DNA of 64,000 nucleotides from Candidatus Eremiobacterota bacterium (GTDB lineage: Bacteria > Vulcanimicrobiota > CADAWZ01 > Ess09-12): NCBI GenBank assembly GCA_031082125.1, contig JAVHLM010000021.1, positions 81,764-145,763 on the forward strand, written 5' to 3'. Below, piece by piece: positions 43,305 to 52,529 of the stretch. A program made the translations under genes and the position numbers. Positions within the stretch are counted from its first letter, which is position 1; every line of letters begins with the position of its first letter. The notes beneath the pieces are model-generated. The model saw only the letters and a program-made list of their open reading frames with translations. It was not told the DNA's origin and ran no database searches.

Positions 43305-43922
43305 ATGAAGAGCCAGTGGTCCTTTAAAAAGACGCGCATTCTTACGGGGCTTGCCCTGGTGGCGGCCGTGAACTGCCTCTTTGAGACCACCATGGGAAAT
43401 TTCCTCCACATGGTGAAGTTTCCCTTTACCGGCGCCGTCATGCTCGGTTTCAACGTCGTGGCCTATGTGCTGGCCCGCTGGATCTGCCCGAGACCTGGCG
43501 CCATCTCGGCAGTGGCCTTCATCACCGTGCTGGGGAACATTGCCGTGGGAGCAGGGATGATAAAGCCCTTTGCCCTTGCCGCCATACTCTGCGAAGGCAT
43601 CCTCATCGACATAGTCATTTTTGTCATCGGCTTCAGGCAGATGGGCGTCGTGGCCGCCTCGGTGGCCGCCTATTTCTTTGCCTTTCTCTACCCCCTTCTC
43701 ACGGCCTTCCTGTTCGTGAGAAAAGAGGTGCCCAAGGCCCTGGCCTCACTGATCTCCGGTGTCCATGCCGATGCAGCGGTTCCTTTTGCTGTTTTCCTTG
43801 CCCTCATCTTACTCAAGCTTCTCATTTACTGCATAATCGCCGTTTTCTTCGGGGTCCTCGGGTGGAGACTATTCCTGTTCATGGAGAAAGCCCGCAGTGC
43901 GCACGCCCTCTCGATGGAGTAA
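43305..43922 (+). CDS. Integral membrane protein, about six segments
   Basis: 205 residues from ATG 43305 (GGAG upstream, somewhat far). Six hydrophobic segments with short loops, a Gly-rich region VLGNIAVGAGM and charged C-terminus. The pattern recalls S-components of ECF vitamin transporters or thiW-like proteins, but no motif settles it. Confidence 0.65.
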   Translation: MKSQWSFKKTRILTGLALVAAVNCLFETTMGNFLHMVKFPFTGAVMLGFNVVAYVLARWICPRPGAISAVAFITVLGNIAVGAGMIKPFALAAILCEGILIDIVIFVIGFRQMGVVAASVAAYFFAFLYPLLTAFLFVRKEVPKALASLISGVHADAAVPFAVFLALILLKLLIYCIIAVFFGVLGWRLFLFMEKARSAHALSME

Positions 43923-44574
43923 TGCCGTACGACGCTGTTTCGGCGCCACCGCCGTGATAGAAGATGTCTATTTCTTTGAGAGCAAGAAAAACCAGGTGAG
44001 CCTCCTCACCATATCGCAAAGCGGGGGACCTGCCCTCAAGGTGATTGGCAAGCTTTATTCCTGGGGCGAGAGGAAAAAGGAGGAGCGGGTGCTGCGAAAT
44101 GCCGGGGAAAAGGGTCTTGCCGTGCCGTCAGTGCGTGCGGCGTGGAACAACATACTGTTCCTGGAGTATGTCCAGGGAAGCACCATGAGGAGCCTTCTCG
44201 GGGGGGGGCACGACCCTTGCGCCGCATCGGAAGCCCTTGCCTGCTGGGTCGCCTCATGGCACCTGGCCTTCAGGAGAGGGCGCCGCTACACCCTCCTCAA
44301 GGCCGACATGCGTCTCCAGAACTTCATCTGCAAAGATACCCGTCTTTACGGGGTGGACTTTGAAGAGAGCCGCTGGGGTGATCCCCTCGATGACATAGCC
44401 GATATGGCGGCGACGCTCCTCACTTTCCCATGGAAAGGCGCCCCAGATGGCGGTGCTGTCGCGGACCGCTTCGTGAGCGCCTGTGCCCGGCGTGAAGAGA
44501 TCTCCCCTTCAGGCATTGATGAACGCGTGGCGAGAAACCTTGAAGAGAGGGAGCGGATAAAATCTCTGTGCTGA
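43897..44574 (+). CDS. Small-molecule kinase-like protein (APH/LPS-kinase fold)
   Basis: 225 residues from GTG 43897, overlapping the previous gene by 26 bases. No better start with a ribosome-binding site was found. A lysine-containing strand (ALKVIGK), then L-K-A-D-M-R-L-Q-N-F as catalytic loop (Asp and Asn in place), and Y-G-V-D-F-E-E-S in place of DFG, followed by WGDPLDDIADMAATLL, which is typical of aminoglycoside phosphotransferase and RIO/WaaP-like kinases. It should phosphorylate a sugar, lipid or small molecule. Substrate unknown. Confidence 0.7.
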   Translation: MRTPSRWSNAVRRCFGATAVIEDVYFFESKKNQVSLLTISQSGGPALKVIGKLYSWGERKKEERVLRNAGEKGLAVPSVRAAWNNILFLEYVQGSTMRSLLGGGHDPCAASEALACWVASWHLAFRRGRRYTLLKADMRLQNFICKDTRLYGVDFEESRWGDPLDDIADMAATLLTFPWKGAPDGGAVADRFVSACARREEISPSGIDERVARNLEERERIKSLC

Positions 44575-44681
44575 GGGAAGAGAGCTGACAGCGCGGTAAA
44601 TCGGACTGCCCCTGCTCCAAGGTATCACGAAAGGGGGCATTAAAGCCAGGATCAGGTTGTGGAAAAAGTAAGGAGGGAACC

Positions 44682-45536
44682 ATGGAGAACTGCGAGATCA
44701 AAACGGTGGGAATCGTCGGCTGCGGCCTCATGGGCTCGGGGTGGGCGCAGCTCTGCGTATCGAAAGGATACAGGGTAATCGTGGCGGAGCAGGATCAGAA
44801 GTCCCTTGAAAGGGGGCTCGCCATCGTGAAGGCCGGCCTGGAAAGCACCGGGGGCCCCGGGGGAAGAGAAGCGGCAGAGGAAAAGATAAGAGGCACCCTC
44901 ACCCTTGACGATATGGCGGCCTGTGATGTCGTGGTTGAGACAATCCCCGAGAAGATGTACCTCAAGAAGAAAGTTTTTATAGAGCTTGACAGGGTCTGTG
45001 CCGATCATGCAGTGCTCGCCACCAACACTTCAGTGCTCTCGGTCCTTGACATAGCGAAGGCCACCAGGAGACCTGAAAGGGTCCTCGGATTCAATACCAA
45101 CCCCCTCATTTTCCCCATTGCGGAGATAATCGAGACTATTGTCCTCGCCCCCGGCGTTCTTGAGGCGGGGAGGAAGTTCATGGTGTCCCTTGACAAGGAG
45201 GTCATCATAGTCAAGGACTCCCCCGGCTTCATCCTCAACAGGCTCATCACCTCCGTGGTGCTCAATTCCATAAGGCTTGTTGAATCAGGCATAGCAAGCG
45301 CCCATGACATTGACAGGGTCATCACCGTCTCCCTTGGCTGGAAAACAGGCCCCCTGGCCCTGGCAGACACCATCGGCCTCGATACGGTCCTTTTTGGCGC
45401 CACGTCGCTCTACCATGATCTCAACGATCCGCAGTTCGCTCCTCCCCTGATATTGAAAAAGATGGTGACGGCAGGCCTTCTCGGGAAGAAATCAGGAAAA
45501 GGATTCTTTGACTACCCCCGGTCGTCGCCTGAATAA
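44682..45536 (+). CDS. 3-hydroxyacyl-CoA dehydrogenase-like protein lacking the catalytic His
   Basis: 284 residues, the size of bacterial 3-hydroxybutyryl-CoA dehydrogenase. NAD-binding VGIVGCGLMGSGWAQL, the AACDVVVETIPE segment and the C-terminal domain (DSPGFILNRL, KTGPLALADTIGLDTV, GKKSGKGFFDY) are standard. The active-site motif normally H-F-F-N-P reads G-F-N-T-N-P, with Asn138 where the catalytic His stands and one residue fewer, while the paired Glu (AEII) is kept. By context it could reduce or oxidise acetoacetyl/3-hydroxybutyryl-CoA downstream of glutaryl-CoA dehydrogenase, but the missing His makes another hydroxyacid substrate likely. AAGGAGGG precedes ATG. Confidence 0.8.
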   Translation: MENCEIKTVGIVGCGLMGSGWAQLCVSKGYRVIVAEQDQKSLERGLAIVKAGLESTGGPGGREAAEEKIRGTLTLDDMAACDVVVETIPEKMYLKKKVFIELDRVCADHAVLATNTSVLSVLDIAKATRRPERVLGFNTNPLIFPIAEIIETIVLAPGVLEAGRKFMVSLDKEVIIVKDSPGFILNRLITSVVLNSIRLVESGIASAHDIDRVITVSLGWKTGPLALADTIGLDTVLFGATSLYHDLNDPQFAPPLILKKMVTAGLLGKKSGKGFFDYPRSSPE

Positions 45537-45545
45537 GGAGTAGCC

Positions 45546-47276
45546 ATGTTCAAGCTCTTTGACGCATTTTTTGATAAGAACAGGGAAGCCGATTCTTCCG
45601 CGGTGACAGGCTCCTTCAAGGAAAGCCTGATCACCGAGGAGCAGCTTGAAAAAGCCCTTCTTACCCAGAAAAAGGACAAGAAGGGCCTCATCGAGGCCCT
45701 CTCCTCCATGGGCCTCCTGTCGCAGGACGAGCTTATCAACCTCTCCAACCTCAAGCTTTTTGCCATCCCTTCAATCAGAATCCAGGAACTGCTTATTGAA
45801 AAGGGCGCCCTGAGGCATGTCTCGCGGAAATTCGCCCTCCAGTATCTGCTCATCCCTCTTCGCGTGGAGAAGGGGACCCTTGTCGTCGCCATGACCGACC
45901 CCATGGACATCTCTGCCATTGAAAAGCTCCGCACCATGACGGGCATGGCCGTGAAGCCCTATCACGCCGAGAGCCAGGATATCCTGGAGCATATCAACAG
46001 GCTCTACGAGGAGAAGGACACCATGGACGACTTCAGGGGATCGGTGGAGGAATATGCCGATTCGGCCGAGGAGGTGGAAGAGGAGCAGGAAAAGAAAGCC
46101 CCCGAGGTGATGGTGATGAGCCAGTCATCGCCCATCATCAAGATGGTGAACATCATCCTCACGAGGGCCGTGGAGAAGCGGGCCAGCGACATCCATATAG
46201 AGCCATACAGGGAGCACACCATAATAAGGCTGAGGGTTGACGGCGCCCTTGTGGATTTCACCACCGTCCCCCGGGCAACGCACCAGGCCCTGGCCTCACG
46301 GGTCAAGCTCCTCGGCGGCATGGATATCTCCGAGACCAGGCGCCCCCAGGACGGCAAGGTCCGCTATCTTATTCACGGCCAGGAGGTGGATTTCAGGATT
46401 TCCTCGCTGAGGACCATTCATGGGGAGAAGCTGGTGATAAGGGTCCTCAACAAGTCGTCGGGGACTTTTTCGCTGGATCGGGGGGGCTTTTCCGAGCACA
46501 ACTACCAGCGGGTCCTGGACATCCTCGCGAGGCCCCAGGGCTTCTTTCCCGTCACCGGGCCCACGGGGAGCGGCAAGACCACGACCCTGTACGCGATCAT
46601 CAAAAGGCTTGCCACTCTTGATACCAATACTATCACCGTCGAGGACCCTGTGGAATATGAGCTTGAGCGGGTGAGCCAGGTCCCCGTGAATCCCAAGGCC
46701 GACGTTACCTTCGCGAGCGCCCTGAGAACCATGCTCCGCCAGGATCCCGACATCATCCTGATAGGCGAGGTAAGGGATCTTGAGACTGCCGAGATAGCCG
46801 TGCAGGCCTCCCTCACGGGACATTTCGTGCTCACCACCCTCCATACGAACGATGCTCCCGGGGCGATCATCAGGCTTGTCGATCTCGGGATCCAGCCATA
46901 TCTCCTTGCCTACTCAGTGATCGGCGTCATCGCGCAGCGCCTTGTCAGGAGAATCTGTGATTCCTGCAGGGAGGAGCAAGCCATGACAGACGCCGTCCGC
47001 CAGGGGCTGGGAAGGCATTTCGTCCCCCCTGAAAAGCTCTACAGGGGAAAGGGGTGCGAAGCCTGCAGCTACACGGGCTTCCAGGGCCGTACGGCCCTTC
47101 ACGAGGTGCTGGTGATGTCAGATGCTCTCGCGGAGCAGGTCATCACCTCAAGGAACCCGAGAAAGGATCTCGCCGACGTGGCCCGGAGCGAGGGGATGAG
47201 AAGCCTGAGGGATGATGCCCTCGAAAAGGCGTCGCAGGGCATCACGACCCTGGAGGAGGCCCTCACGGCCACATAG
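45546..47276 (+). CDS. GspE/PilB-type secretion or pilus assembly ATPase
   Basis: 576 residues. An N-terminal MshEN-like domain (ITEEQLEKALLTQ, LSQDELINL), then the catalytic half with GPTGSGKTTT (K344), Asp box and Walker B DPDIILIGEVRD, His box TLHTNDAP, and a CxxC pair of zinc Cys (CDSC and CEAC). It powers type IV pili or type II secretion. No other pilus or secretion gene is near, so the rest of the machine must lie elsewhere. It begins nine bases after the dehydrogenase-like gene. Confidence 0.92.
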   Translation: MFKLFDAFFDKNREADSSAVTGSFKESLITEEQLEKALLTQKKDKKGLIEALSSMGLLSQDELINLSNLKLFAIPSIRIQELLIEKGALRHVSRKFALQYLLIPLRVEKGTLVVAMTDPMDISAIEKLRTMTGMAVKPYHAESQDILEHINRLYEEKDTMDDFRGSVEEYADSAEEVEEEQEKKAPEVMVMSQSSPIIKMVNIILTRAVEKRASDIHIEPYREHTIIRLRVDGALVDFTTVPRATHQALASRVKLLGGMDISETRRPQDGKVRYLIHGQEVDFRISSLRTIHGEKLVIRVLNKSSGTFSLDRGGFSEHNYQRVLDILARPQGFFPVTGPTGSGKTTTLYAIIKRLATLDTNTITVEDPVEYELERVSQVPVNPKADVTFASALRTMLRQDPDIILIGEVRDLETAEIAVQASLTGHFVLTTLHTNDAPGAIIRLVDLGIQPYLLAYSVIGVIAQRLVRRICDSCREEQAMTDAVRQGLGRHFVPPEKLYRGKGCEACSYTGFQGRTALHEVLVMSDALAEQVITSRNPRKDLADVARSEGMRSLRDDALEKASQGITTLEEALTAT

Positions 47277-47346
47277 CAGGAGGGGCGCCTCGTCCGGGGG
47301 AATTCCATGGAGAGCAGAGAAAAAACGGCATTTCACCGAGAACGGC

Positions 47347-47463
47347 ATGTGGGTCTATGACGTGGAGAAGCTCGAGGCCCGCGTGGCGGAAATAGCGGAG
47401 CGCCTGCTGAAAGGCCTCCCCAAAAGGCTGGAGACCATCGCCGATGAGAAGAAGAAAAAATAG
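47347..47463 (+). CDS. Possible 38-aa small protein
   Basis: 38 residues (MWVYDVEKLEARVAE, then a Lys-rich end). A short amphipathic helix and basic tail. Only a weak GAGAA precedes the ATG. It overlaps the next gene start by 20 bases. The frame is open upstream without a better start. Confidence 0.35.
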   Translation: MWVYDVEKLEARVAEIAERLLKGLPKRLETIADEKKKK

Positions 47464-48085
47464 CACAAAACCAGGGACAGTCACCAGGCTTCTTAGAAAC
47501 CTGGCAGCAATCCCCATATTTCTGGCTTTCTGCGCGGTGCTCCTCGCCAGTCCCTCCTTCGCGGGAAAAAAGACTTTTTCCATAAGGCTTGAGCAGCGCG
47601 GGGCCCCCGTGCCGATAGTCAGCCACGAAGCTCTCCTGGAAAGGGAGCCCTTCACCATTGTAATGATCTTTCAGAGGCCTATGGTGCCTGAGGTCCTGGT
47701 GAATGCCTCCTATACGGGGGAATCCTTCGAAATTGCGAAGACGGGCTATCCCCTGGACAAGATCCCGGGATTCCAGGAGACGGGGATGGCCGATTATTGG
47801 CTGAACCCCCTGGAAGAGCTCATGGTATCGAAGACGGCGCCCAATGTCTGGTATTATGAGAGCCCCTGTGAGCACCGGTACAACCTGATAAAAGAGCAGG
47901 ACGGGAAATGGGAGTGCACGAGGAACATCGCGGCCCTGATGGACCGCGACGGCACCCGGCTCTATGAAAAAATAGAAAAAAGCGACATCAAAGAGCTTTA
48001 TATAGTCTTTGTGAGCGCCGAGTGGACCAAGGATTTCTCAGCACAGAGAGAAAACCACCGGGAGTGGGTGAAGATCACTTTCTGA
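47444..48085 (+). CDS. Exported hypothetical protein, 213 aa
   Basis: 213 residues with a long basic N-terminus and a Sec-type hydrophobic segment (LAAIPIFLAFCAVLLASPSFA). The mature part has no known domain; it is rich in Glu, Lys and aromatic residues. A GGAG site precedes ATG 47444. Its 3' end overlaps the convergent GNAT gene by 11 bases. Confidence 0.7.
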   Translation: MRRRKNSTKPGTVTRLLRNLAAIPIFLAFCAVLLASPSFAGKKTFSIRLEQRGAPVPIVSHEALLEREPFTIVMIFQRPMVPEVLVNASYTGESFEIAKTGYPLDKIPGFQETGMADYWLNPLEELMVSKTAPNVWYYESPCEHRYNLIKEQDGKWECTRNIAALMDRDGTRLYEKIEKSDIKELYIVFVSAEWTKDFSAQRENHREWVKITF

Positions 48086-49097
48086 AATCGGCCTTCACCA
48101 TCACCAGGATCTGCCTGGCCCTGTCGGAGTAAAGGACTATCTGCTCGAAATCGGGCGGGCAGAGGAGTTTCTGCATCAGCAGGCCGTCGCCGTCAAACCA
48201 GCGGGGAAGCAGGCCTCCGAAGAAGTAGCCGCGCTCTCTGAGAACCCTGGCGGTCTCACCGACAGAGGGCGACGAGAGGGGGAGCCAGGCCTGGAGCACC
48301 AAGACCCCCTTTTCCACCATGCTTTTCTCCACGGCGGAGAAAGAGTCCGGGAAATCCTCTCCAGGCTCGTGGACGGCGATGCGGGCTACCCGGCTGAAAT
48401 CAAAGTATTCTGAAGTGATGTGCGAAGAGGTCCCCGCCGGGGCCTTTCCCTCTGCGCAGGAGAGCTCCCGGCTGTCGTCGAGACCTTCATAGAGCGTGCT
48501 CAGCTCCTTCTCGTAAAGAGGGGGGATAAATGACTTGCGGGAGGCGCGGCGGTAGGTGCGGAACTGAAGGACCGTCGCCACCCTGCCTGTTGCGCTCTTC
48601 TCCTTGCTGTAAGCTTCCGCGGGCATAAGGGCTACTTCAATGGCCATATCGGAAAAGCCGAAGTCCATTAGTGTTTTCTGCATGACGGGGTGATTGCAGA
48701 CGGCTTCACCAAAGACCTGCTCTATGTGAGAGAATCTCGGGACGGCCTGCTCAAAGAGAAAGGTGAGCATAAGGGTATTGATGCCAAGCTTGCGGAAGTC
48801 CTTGTGCACAAGCCCTGCCCCGGCCTCATAGACAGCCTCGTGGGGCGATGAGCGGAAGAGATGCTCCACCCCGACTATTTCAGCATTTTCTGCACGGGCG
48901 GCAATCGAGAGGTACCGGCCCTCTTTATTGGCCTCCCTGAGGGCTTCTTCATCATAAAAGAGCTTTATGGGGTATCCCTCGCCATAGACAGACCGGAAGA
49001 GCTTCACAATCCCCGCGGCATCTTCATTTTTAAAATGTCCCACATCGAATGTGTTCCCCCCCCCGGCAGGTGAATCGGTTCTCTCATTTCCGGTCAT
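48075..49097 (-). CDS. GNAT-family N-acetyltransferase-like protein
   Basis: 340 residues from ATG 49097 (GAAGGGAG upstream); the frame is open further 5' without a site. Residues 20-160 look like a GNAT domain: AAGIVKLFRSVYGEGYP, IVGVEHL, and H-K-D-F-R-K-L-G-I-N-T-L in place of the acetyl-CoA loop. The C-terminal 180 residues may be a second, degenerate GNAT domain (RVLRERGYFFGGLLPRW). Substrate unknown. Confidence 0.75.
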   Translation of the reverse strand: MTGNERTDSPAGGGNTFDVGHFKNEDAAGIVKLFRSVYGEGYPIKLFYDEEALREANKEGRYLSIAARAENAEIVGVEHLFRSSPHEAVYEAGAGLVHKDFRKLGINTLMLTFLFEQAVPRFSHIEQVFGEAVCNHPVMQKTLMDFGFSDMAIEVALMPAEAYSKEKSATGRVATVLQFRTYRRASRKSFIPPLYEKELSTLYEGLDDSRELSCAEGKAPAGTSSHITSEYFDFSRVARIAVHEPGEDFPDSFSAVEKSMVEKGVLVLQAWLPLSSPSVGETARVLRERGYFFGGLLPRWFDGDGLLMQKLLCPPDFEQIVLYSDRARQILVMVKADFRK

Positions 49098-49114
49098 GGC
49101 GAAGCTCCCTTCTC

Positions 49115-50617
49115 TCATGTCCCTGTCACCATGCCGCCTGCAAGGCATCCCAGGTCGCCTCCCGCCTTGTTCCCCGCATAGACACCCATCAGGCATCCCG
49201 TGAAGAGGCCTATGGCTCCGCCGACGGGCCCTGCGGCGTTGTATCCCGCCAGGAGACCCAGGTAAGGCCCCACGAGTCCTCCCGTGAGGGTCCCCGCGGC
49301 GCCTCCCGCGCCGATGCAGGCAGCTTTCAGTGACCCCCGGAGGCCGGCAGGCTTCTCATCAGGCTTGTGCTGCCCTCCCTGCGGGGCTCCGGTATTTGAG
49401 GCCTGCGGTGCCGGCGCGGGAAGCTTTTTCCCAAAAATTCTCGTGCGGATCCAGTTTCCAATGGCCGCAAGGGGGCCTCCCAGGGCGCCCACGGTGCTCT
49501 GCACCGCGGCATTTGCCTCGGCGGCAGTGACATCCCCCTCATTGATGGCCCTCACAAGGGCCTGCTTCGCTCCGTCAAGGGCAAGGCCCGGCACGCAGAA
49601 GAGCTTCGAGGCGAAGCACGACCCTGCGGCCACGTCGAGGGTCCCTTCCATCTTCTTCTGCGCATCGCCGCTCTTTGAAGCCTGGCGCAGCTCGCCGATG
49701 CCCTTGATGAGCTGCACGAACCCGGTGAGAAAGGATAAGAGGCTCAGCCCTGTCCGAAGGTACGGCACGGCGCCGAAGGCCTTGCCGAGGAACTTCCCCG
49801 TGTCCCTGAAAGCGGGCTGATCGATAAGTCTGTCAAGGGGCCCCAGCTCCTCGAGCTGCCTGATCCGCTCGTATTTCGCGGGGCACTGCTCTTTCAGCGC
49901 CGAGGGGTTCATGTGGTAGGTGGCGTAGCTTTCGGCAAAATCCTCGACGCGGTGAGTTTTCGCATAGTCAGAGATGTAAGGGGGCTTCCCCCACAGGCTC
50001 CCCGTCATGCTCTCGGCGGGCATGAGGCCGAAAGGCCCTGTGCTGAAGTCCTTGGTGTGGCCCACCTCGTGGATGGCCACGGTCCTGGCCCAGGTGGGGT
50101 CGATGGCGACGGTCTGGTTCCTTGCAAGGTGGATGAAGGGATCGGGGGGGACGGCGAAGGCAAAGCCGGAAGCGCTGGTCATCTCGGGGACCATCACGAT
50201 CCGTTTCACGGAGTTCACGTCCTTGAGGGGAAGACTGTCGAGGGCGTCAAGCACAAGCCCGGCCTCATCAACAGTCATGCCCCTGAAGACGGGATAGATG
50301 AACTTGGGGAAGGCTTTTAACCCTTTCATGACAGTGGAAGCACCGTCGAGGGCGCCTTTCAGAGCGACGTGGTCATCGAGGTACTCGGCAGTTTTCTCGG
50401 CCCGGAGCGCCAGCCTTTCACCTGCTTTTTTCGCGAGGCCCGGCAGCTTTTTCGAGGTGAGGGAGAGAAGCTCATCGGCTTTCACGGGGCGCGGTATGGA
50501 GATCGCCACCTTGTCAGCGGTGCCGCCGGCAATGGCAGCGCTTTCCCGGCCGGGAGCCTTCTCCTTCGGGAAATCTCCCGCCGGCCCGGCGCAATACAAA
50601 GGGTTATTTACGGTCAT
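49115..50617 (-). CDS. ATLF-like zinc metallopeptidase with glycine-zipper C-terminus
   Basis: 500 residues from ATG 50617. H183-E-V-G-H187 followed by E229 in VEDFAESYATY gives the zincin pattern of anthrax-lethal-factor-like and Pro-Pro endopeptidase proteins. The N-terminal 140 residues are helical. A hydrophobic Gly/Ala segment follows at about 290-330, and the last 60 residues are a Gly-rich GxxxG membrane-like region (GGLVGPYLGLLAGYNAAG). No signal peptide is seen, so it may be delivered by a dedicated route or act in the cytoplasm. Confidence 0.75.
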   Translation of the reverse strand: MTVNNPLYCAGPAGDFPKEKAPGRESAAIAGGTADKVAISIPRPVKADELLSLTSKKLPGLAKKAGERLALRAEKTAEYLDDHVALKGALDGASTVMKGLKAFPKFIYPVFRGMTVDEAGLVLDALDSLPLKDVNSVKRIVMVPEMTSASGFAFAVPPDPFIHLARNQTVAIDPTWARTVAIHEVGHTKDFSTGPFGLMPAESMTGSLWGKPPYISDYAKTHRVEDFAESYATYHMNPSALKEQCPAKYERIRQLEELGPLDRLIDQPAFRDTGKFLGKAFGAVPYLRTGLSLLSFLTGFVQLIKGIGELRQASKSGDAQKKMEGTLDVAAGSCFASKLFCVPGLALDGAKQALVRAINEGDVTAAEANAAVQSTVGALGGPLAAIGNWIRTRIFGKKLPAPAPQASNTGAPQGGQHKPDEKPAGLRGSLKAACIGAGGAAGTLTGGLVGPYLGLLAGYNAAGPVGGAIGLFTGCLMGVYAGNKAGGDLGCLAGGMVTGT

Positions 50618-50770
50618 ATCCACAGGCGCCTCGAAAAAGAATAGACTTACCCTTATTATGCCACATGCACCCCCGGGGAAAAAGGCATTTTTTGTTACCA
50701 ATGTAAAAATATTGTGACGAGAATGGCGTGAATTCTGTACATTTTCCCTTGAGTCATTCCGGCACAATCT

Positions 50771-52498
50771 TCACGGCGCCGGCTCGGGATGGCGGGGATT
50801 ATCGGGGCGGGGCAGGTTTTCAAGAGCCATCACCGCCCCGTGGACGGTCTCGAAGCAATGGTCCTCGCCGAGGAACTCATAGAATTTCGCCGATTGCATG
50901 ATGTCTCTCACGGGGCCTTTCAGGGATGCCATGTAAAGCCCGCACCCCTGCTCCCTGATGTTGTCCGCAAAGGCCCTCAGCGAGTCCAGGGCCGATGAGT
51001 CGATATCGTTGATCCCGCTCCCGTCAATGATGATGAACCGCGCTTCCCGCTCTTCGGCAAGAAGCGAGAGCATCCTGTGTTCGAGATACTTCACGTTGGC
51101 GAAGAAAAGGGGGGCGTCAGGCCTCACGATGATGAAGTGAGGCATAGGTTCCGTCGGGTAACGCCCGATGTTCCGGTAAAGATCCACGCCGTCATTTCCC
51201 TGGACTCTTCCCAGCACGGCCATGTGGGGCTTCACCGACTGCCAGAGATGAAGGGCCAGCGATATGAGGACACCTGCAATGAGTCCCTGCTCCACGCCGG
51301 AAAGCAGGGTGATGGCAAAGGTGGCGAGGAGCACGTAGCCGTCGTTTCTCTTTACCTTGAAGACAGACCGGATGGCCTTGATATCAATAAGCCCCGCAAC
51401 GGCAACGACAATGACGGCGGCAAGCGCCGCCCTGGGGATGAAGGCAAGGTAGTGAGTGAGATAGAGGAGGGTTATCATCACGAAAGCTGCGGTGATGAGC
51501 GATGCCACCCCTGTGCGGGCCCCCGCATCATAATTCACGGCGGTGCGGGAAAAGCCCCCGGTGACAGGGTAGCCGCCCGTAAGGGAACCGCCTATGTTTG
51601 CCAGGCCGAGCGCAACAAGCTCCCTGTCCGCATCGACAGCCCTGCGGCTCCTCGCCGCAAGCATCCTTGCCACCGAGACTGATTCAATAAAGGCAAGGAG
51701 CGCGATTGTTGCCGCGAGGGGGAGAAGGGTGAAAACCTCCCGCGCTTCCAGTCGGGGAAGCTGAAAGCCCGGAAGGCCTGCGGGTATCTCGCCCACCAGG
51801 GCGATATCGTGGACGGGGCTGCTTTCTGGGATGGCAAGCAGCGCCCATGCGAGGAGGACAATGAGGGCTCCCGGGGTTGAAGGGCTTATCTGCTTGAGAA
51901 GCCAGATGACGGCGATGCTTATGAGGCCCACCGCGACGGTGGCACCGTGCAGACCGCCGAGATGGCCTGCCGCGTCAGCGATCGTCATGAATACAAGGTG
52001 GTGATCCATGAGGGGAAGGCCGGTGAGATTCTTAAGCTGGCTCACGGCGATGATGAGGGCTGCTGCAGCCGTATAGCCCGTCACTACCGGGTGGGAGAGG
52101 AAATTGTCCACGAAGCCGAATCTGAGCGTGCCGAGGGCTACAAGAATAGCTCCCGCGAGAAGGGCAAGAAGGGCGGCATAAGCGGCGAATTCTGCAGGAT
52201 CGGCCCGGAGGGCGCCGGGCGCTGAAGCGACAAGGAGGGATATTATGGCCACGGGGCCCACTGAAAGCTGCCGCGAGGTGCCCAGCAGGGCATAGAGAGC
52301 CAGGGGCACAAGCGAGGCATAGAGCCCCGTGCGGGGAGGGAGGCCCGCGATCATGGCATAGGCCATCGCCTGGGGGATAAGAAGCACTGCCGTCGTGATG
52401 CCTGCCGCGAGGTCGCCGCGGAAGTCCCTGCGGTCGTAAGTGCCAAGATCGCCTGCCAGGGGGAAGATCGAGGTGAGCTTCTCTTTAAAGGTCTTCAT
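50771..52498 (-). CDS. SulP-family anion (sulfate) transporter with STAS domain
   Basis: 575 residues from ATG 52498, with only a weak ribosome-binding site (CAGGC). DLAAGITTAVLLIPQAMAYA is the SulP N-terminus; about 11-12 membrane segments follow, with GSLTGGYPVTGGFSRTAVN. The C-terminal 110 residues are a STAS domain (FIIIDGSGINDIDSSALDSL). It imports sulfate or another anion. It is last in a run with two YeeE units and a rhodanese protein. Confidence 0.9.
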   Translation of the reverse strand: MKTFKEKLTSIFPLAGDLGTYDRRDFRGDLAAGITTAVLLIPQAMAYAMIAGLPPRTGLYASLVPLALYALLGTSRQLSVGPVAIISLLVASAPGALRADPAEFAAYAALLALLAGAILVALGTLRFGFVDNFLSHPVVTGYTAAAALIIAVSQLKNLTGLPLMDHHLVFMTIADAAGHLGGLHGATVAVGLISIAVIWLLKQISPSTPGALIVLLAWALLAIPESSPVHDIALVGEIPAGLPGFQLPRLEAREVFTLLPLAATIALLAFIESVSVARMLAARSRRAVDADRELVALGLANIGGSLTGGYPVTGGFSRTAVNYDAGARTGVASLITAAFVMITLLYLTHYLAFIPRAALAAVIVVAVAGLIDIKAIRSVFKVKRNDGYVLLATFAITLLSGVEQGLIAGVLISLALHLWQSVKPHMAVLGRVQGNDGVDLYRNIGRYPTEPMPHFIIVRPDAPLFFANVKYLEHRMLSLLAEEREARFIIIDGSGINDIDSSALDSLRAFADNIREQGCGLYMASLKGPVRDIMQSAKFYEFLGEDHCFETVHGAVMALENLPRPDNPRHPEPAP

Positions 52499-52529
52499 TG
52501 CCTGTAGACTGATTCGCTGCCCATTGCGC

